Positions 59,443 through 64,000 of a stretch of DNA of 64,000 nucleotides are shown in pieces. The DNA comes from Isoetes taiwanensis. Taxonomy: Eukaryota; Streptophyta; Lycopodiopsida; Isoetales; Isoetaceae. Made by a program: the position numbers and the translations under genes. The stretch lies in contig JAJEKV010000020.1 of assembly GCA_021234155.1 (NCBI GenBank), positions 3,950,563-4,014,562 of the forward strand, written 5' to 3'. Within the stretch, counting starts at the first letter, position 1. Each line of letters starts with the position of its first letter. A model generated the notes under the pieces. That model did not search any database, was not told the DNA's origin, and saw only the letters and a program-made list of their open reading frames with translations.

Positions 59443-62400
59443 TTTATTTTTACATCATGCCACATTGGAAGCTTGAGAGAGGAGGAGATGTTTATTTCAC
59501 GTTATGAAGCCTATTAGACCTATAAGACAGTTTAAAAAGTATTTACAAAAAATATCATTCTTTTATAACCAGCCTCAATCTCAGTAAAGATGTCATGATC
59601 AACAAAGATAATCACATCATGATCCAGCCTTCTCTCGGTGTTTATTAATTGCCTCATTCTCTCCTCCAAGGCTTCATGAATAAAAGCTCCTTTTCTTCGT
59701 GCTAGTAATTTGAAAGTATGTAAACTAGATATGATAATGTCATGCTTACTGCGAAGGGCGGCATACGTTGGGCAACGAAGTAAAATGTGTTCCTCCTCTT
59801 CTACCTCAGAACGTAGATATAAGTCACATGTTTGTCATCTTCATCCTCCTTTCTATCTCAATTTTCAAATAATGTAATTGTATAGATGTCTTTCCACGCA
59901 TTTAGATGAATGGATATTATTCATAGCTTTAGAATTTGATTTTTGTGTAGGAACATTAGGCGCTCATTCTTGGTACTTAAATATATATAACTAAGACATG
60001 TATGAAATACGTTAACTAAATATTAATTACTAGGATAGGACATGTCGTAATCAAAATGAGAGGAGCGCAGAGGCCCCAACATATGGTCTGGGCCATACAA
60101 CGGAGGTAGTCCAAGGCGCACCCCGTTTAGAATTTGTAAGACTTACGCATAAGCACGTAGTTGTAAATTAATATTACTTTCTTGCTTATTAAAGATCTAT
60201 TCATCTTTTTCTTTTTGAAAATATATTGAAAAGCTCTTCTGGATGGGATGTAAGGCATTATTCTTCTAAATTCACAAGTAGACACATGTTGAGTAAAAAA
60301 AGGGCAGGACATATGTTGGTAGGAGGAGGAGGAGGAGAGGGAGGAGGAGGAGAGGTTAATTAGGTAAGTCTAATAGTTATGAACAAATGGAACCATGACA
60401 AATGAATTAGAAGTTTGGAGAAGAAAAGAGTATTCTTGGTTACTACTTAAAGGTTTCTTTCTAGATTCATCACATAATCTAAGTTTTACAAGAAAAACGC
60501 TTTCTAGGTCCATCACGTAATCTAAGTTTTACAAGCAAAAGGCCAATAAGCATAATGTTCATGGCAACACAATGCTTCTTTATATAGGTAGCTCATCTAT
60601 GCGAACAAAAGTGTGCTTGCACGAAAAACACATTTCAATTTTTTTTTTGCATAGAACCTTATGCATATCAATGAGTCTATGCAAGCAAGCACAATGATTG
60701 TTTTTCAAGACAAATACATAGAATCTTCACCAAATTCAAGCCAAAGCATCCTTAGAAAGAATAATAGCAGGAGGACTAGAACCTAATTTGCGAATGCTAA
60801 ATACGTGGGGAATTATCATTACAATTACCACCTACTCTTCAGATATATTCTACGTAGTTGCTCTTGAAGGCTTTATCTTCTAGTCAATGCAATTTGCTGA
60901 AAAGCCCTCTATAAAAAGTACATCTCTCTGCTACTTCCCATTCAATGTGTGGCTACTTCTTCAACCATGCTGCAGATTACACTCCAGTCAAATGAGCCAC
61001 CCTGCACTAAGCAGGCCGTCTCTAGGCCATGTTTTCATTGTAAACTGGAGCAATGTTTGAACCTTGTGCTTGATTCATTTTCCTTCTGTAAGTAAAATTC
61101 AATACTCAAATTTTAGCACAAAAAGACAAGAAAGAGAAAGAGTTGCCTTTGACAAATCAAAAGGCACAAGTACAAGGGTCCTTACCTGAAAGTATATGCT
61201 AAATAGGAAGGCAACATATGACATACGGACATATACTACTCCGGCAATTTAATTGCCTTGCCATCTTGCAAGCACATAGCAGGCATGGAAGGGATTCCAA
61301 GACGGTTACACCAATTAGATCCAGAAATTAATAAAACAAGAATAAAATAAAGAACAGTCTGGTATGACAGTGTCTGGTTGAACATGATTAAGTGATCTAG
61401 ATGTTAAAATGAGGGCAGGAGATGTTTTGATATAAGACAAAAATATGCATCACCCTTATACATGGTTGAAATAGAGGGCAATTAAATGTTAGACGAGAAG
61501 AAAGCATTCTTTATAACGTATGTAGAATCCTTGACGTAAATAATAATTTAACATTAGCAGCAGATATGAATTAAGGCATATTTCTGCGAGGCCTAACCAG
61601 TATCTATAAAATATAGAGGCATGAGACTAGATTTGTAGCTCAATAGCACAAAAGCTATAGCATGTCCAGCTCAAACTAAGAACAGAAGAACATTAGATAG
61701 CATAACCATTCAATCTGCATTCAGGTTTTATGATAAGCTTGTTGAGATGTCCTTCATAAGTAGAAAAGATGGAAGATCATGAATGGATTGAATAAGTAAC
61801 AAAGGTAAAATAAGTCATCAAAGGTAAACAATCTACTCTTTGAGCACTGCTGTAATCCTCTTTACAGTCTGTGTTGGTATAATTGTATGCAATGCAAACC
61901 ACAACACCTCCGCTTGATGTACAACATACTTCATAGCTTTACTTAATCTTAACTTATGACATCTTTTAAAAGGAGAGGGACAACGATTTTACGACAACAA
62001 GATAAGATAACATACCTCAAAGTCGCACTTCAAATCAATCTTCCAATTCAAAAAGTATGATATGCAGCCGAAAGAAGCATCCTCAAGCATGCAATAAATA
62101 GCTTTTCAGTCATCTTTGCATGCCAAATCACTTACTAAAAGGGCTAGAGAAAATTTGCAAGCCTGTTTGCTATCCTTTGCACCTTGTCACTAGAGTGGAA
62201 TAGAAGAGCATATAGACCCTTTGGTTGATGCCACATATTCAAGTCTATCAGTAGAAATTTACAGGCTACAAGCATGGAAAATTAAATTGTAATACTGGAT
62301 GGCAGTGATTTCGTGAAAGACACAGGTCATGAGTAGAGGACACACATTGAAAACAAGGGTACGAACAGATCATTCACTTTAAAATCTTCCAAAAATGCTA

Positions 62401-62504
62401 AAAACGTGAGCACCTGCAAGTATCATTCCATTAAAACTACTGCTTCTGATTTCGAGAGGCATTCTTTTCCAAGTGCAACAGCGTCATTAATGGCTCCAAC
62501 AGCA

Positions 62505-63002
62505 GCCAAGGAATCATGGAAACTAAGAAACTATTATAAGCAAGAGAAAAGCGTAGCCTTGTTTATCTTTCTATGACAGATGACAAGAATAAAGTAGTCT
62601 TTTCTTTCCTATGTCTGACTGGATAAATAGAAGAAACAAAAATAATACTCAAACACATTAGCAGAACTTTATATGCTTTTAAGGATGGATGATTTACATA
62701 GATGCCAAGAGAGGCCTTCACATTCTTTTGCTGACATTGAAGTGGGGATAAACAAGGACAGGTCGAGTTTTAGAAGAATGAATGGTCTGATGCACATGGG
62801 TCTGTACGTGGCAAACCCACATCTAGAAGGCCGAGAACTGCAGGCCAAGGAATCATGGAAACTAAGAAACTATTATAAGCAAGAGAAAAGCGTAGCCTTG
62901 TTTATCTTTCTGTGACAGATGACGAGAATAAAGTAGTCTTTTCTTTCCTATGTCTGACTGGATAAATAGAAGAAACAAAAATAATACTCAAACACATTAG
63001 CA
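62505..63002. repeat. Direct duplication, 158 bp, 339 bp apart
   Basis: GCCAAGGAATCATGGAAACT to AAACACATTAGCA occurs at 62,505-62,663 and 62,844-63,002 with two substitutions seen (CTATGACAGATGACAAG versus CTGTGACAGATGACGAG). Confidence 0.92.
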
Positions 63003-63639
63003 CCCGAAAGACCAAGACAACAGAGCTTCTTGGCAAATTCTCATCTTCAATGCTACGTATGTGTAACCAACTAAAACAAGCAAAATCAATGAATTTATTT
63101 AAAGCAAAATTTGAAAGTACATAAAAAGCTAACTCTTCTATCAGAAATGAGAGCAATCTTGCGGAGGAATCGAACCTCTAGAGGTATTAGGGCTTGCTCC
63201 AACAAGAACAGAAGCGAAAATCTGGGCATGCAAGAACAGAAGCAAAAACTATACAATGCATTTCCGCAAATCAAAGAAAGCTTCTTCGTATGCATGTGGG
63301 CTTGCGGAAATCGGATGAGCTTCCATTGCTTCTGTCTTCTGCCGTTCCTGCTTATCCACAATGTTGGCTAGCTATAAACTAACAATTTTCCCAATTTTTC
63401 GATTAACCACAACCTCACGGCAAGAACAACGTAGATTGGAAAGGAAAAATAGCAAATATACGGAAAGAGAAGTAGAAAGGAGCGCTTGCTTCTTCAAATT
63501 CGCTCCTCTGTTGCCTGCAGTCTAAATCGCGCCATGGCTCGGGAAACGTAACGGACAACCCACCTGGAATTTTCTTAAATTTTCACAGCCATAGATGATA
63601 TCGGACGATTGTAGGTGGTCCACGTGCACAAAAATCCCA

Positions 63640-63709
63640 CCTGGCAGCAACGTGGACACTCTAGAATTGCTTCAAAGTGTCCACTTGCGTTTGTGCAAAC
63701 GTGCTAAAA
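63640..63709. repeat. Double stem-loop block, copy 2
   Basis: Second copy of the block described at 52,782-52,851, about 10.86 kb away in the same orientation. The preceding 70 bp are related but diverged (CCACGTGCAC in place of CCACGTGG). Confidence 0.7.
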
Positions 63710-64000
63710 ATATTGCTAGAGTTTATAAAGATTGATTTTTCTTTTTAAGAAATGAAGAAATGAAGAAATGAATTTATAAATGGTCAAGAGGTGTTTTCAT
63801 AAGAATTGTATTTCCAAATGGTGGGGGTTCAATCCTCACTTAAACCAAGTACGTATCACTATGGATTTTTTTTTTTTAATCCGTTAAGGCAGAGGTTCGA
63901 AAAGGGATTTTTATGATAAAGTTCCATTAAGACAAGTTTCGAGCGGGACTTTTACGACGAAGTTCAAGGGCTCAACGATGTGTCAAGGCTTGGTATCTCA

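Larger units (their letters stand above)
59443..64000. other. 4.6 kb, no gene recognised
   Basis: No protein or RNA gene could be supported. Contents: an AGG-rich tract (about 60,319-60,355), the 158-bp duplication at 62,505 and 62,844, the stem-loop block at 63,640-63,709, and a possible pol III B-box-like GGGGGTTCAATCCTC at about 63,822. Confidence 0.4.

Overview
This is plant nuclear DNA: spliced genes with GT-AG introns, a plant-type tRNA-Pro, a PLS-class PPR fragment, a plant B3-domain gene, a plant GT47 gene and a plastid signal-peptidase fragment. Most of the window consists of mobile elements and broken host genes. Two large transposon-like genes, a ParB-like/DNA methyltransferase fusion and a DUF7869-type transposase-like protein, belong to families I associate with seedless plants and marine animals rather than angiosperms. 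I therefore infer a fern or other seedless land plant. No organelle or prokaryotic segment is seen.

Layout, left end. A 3.75-kb element with long inverted ends (about 246-3,998) is followed by a row of broken host-gene pieces on the minus strand: a NUP42-like CCCH protein, methionine synthase and 40S ribosomal protein S16 (4,080-6,105). Then comes a decayed minus-strand gene (6,399-10,537) with seven recognisable exons. It encodes a ParB-like domain followed by a circularly permuted (beta-class) DNA N6A/N4C methyltransferase. About thirty copies of a 16-bp palindrome (GGTATAAATTTATACC) lie in its introns and in the region separating it from a divergent plus-strand gene. That gene starts with a proline-rich exon (10,681) and continues into the DUF7869-type protein. 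Together they look like a two-gene mobile element that I cannot match to a described transposon.

Layout, centre (11,350-41,362). The downstream part of that element is present twice. A parsimonious reading is one direct duplication of a 6-kb unit X-Y-Z-W. Copy 1 has its Y segment inverted (12,451-14,372) and 5.2 kb inserted between Z and W (14,786-20,030, carrying a PPR fragment and a 1,444-bp tandem repeat). Copy 2 has 12.1 kb inserted in the middle of Y (24,352-36,495, carrying a plastid signal peptidase fragment and an apparently intact three-B3-domain gene).

Layout, right part. A short Helitron sits at 41,392-42,048. A nest of insertions fills 43,319-49,850: a poly(A)-tailed processed copy of proteasome subunit RPN7 is interrupted by a 5'-truncated LINE with a 17-bp target duplication, and the LINE is interrupted by a 4.6-kb Helitron. 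An apparently intact nine-exon GT47 exostosin-family glycosyltransferase (55,183-57,440) has a tRNA-Pro(CGG) just upstream. The last 6 kb hold microsatellites and short duplications but no gene I recognise.

The genes most likely to be functional are GT47, the B3 gene and the tRNA. All identifications rest on reading motifs by eye; no database search was possible.
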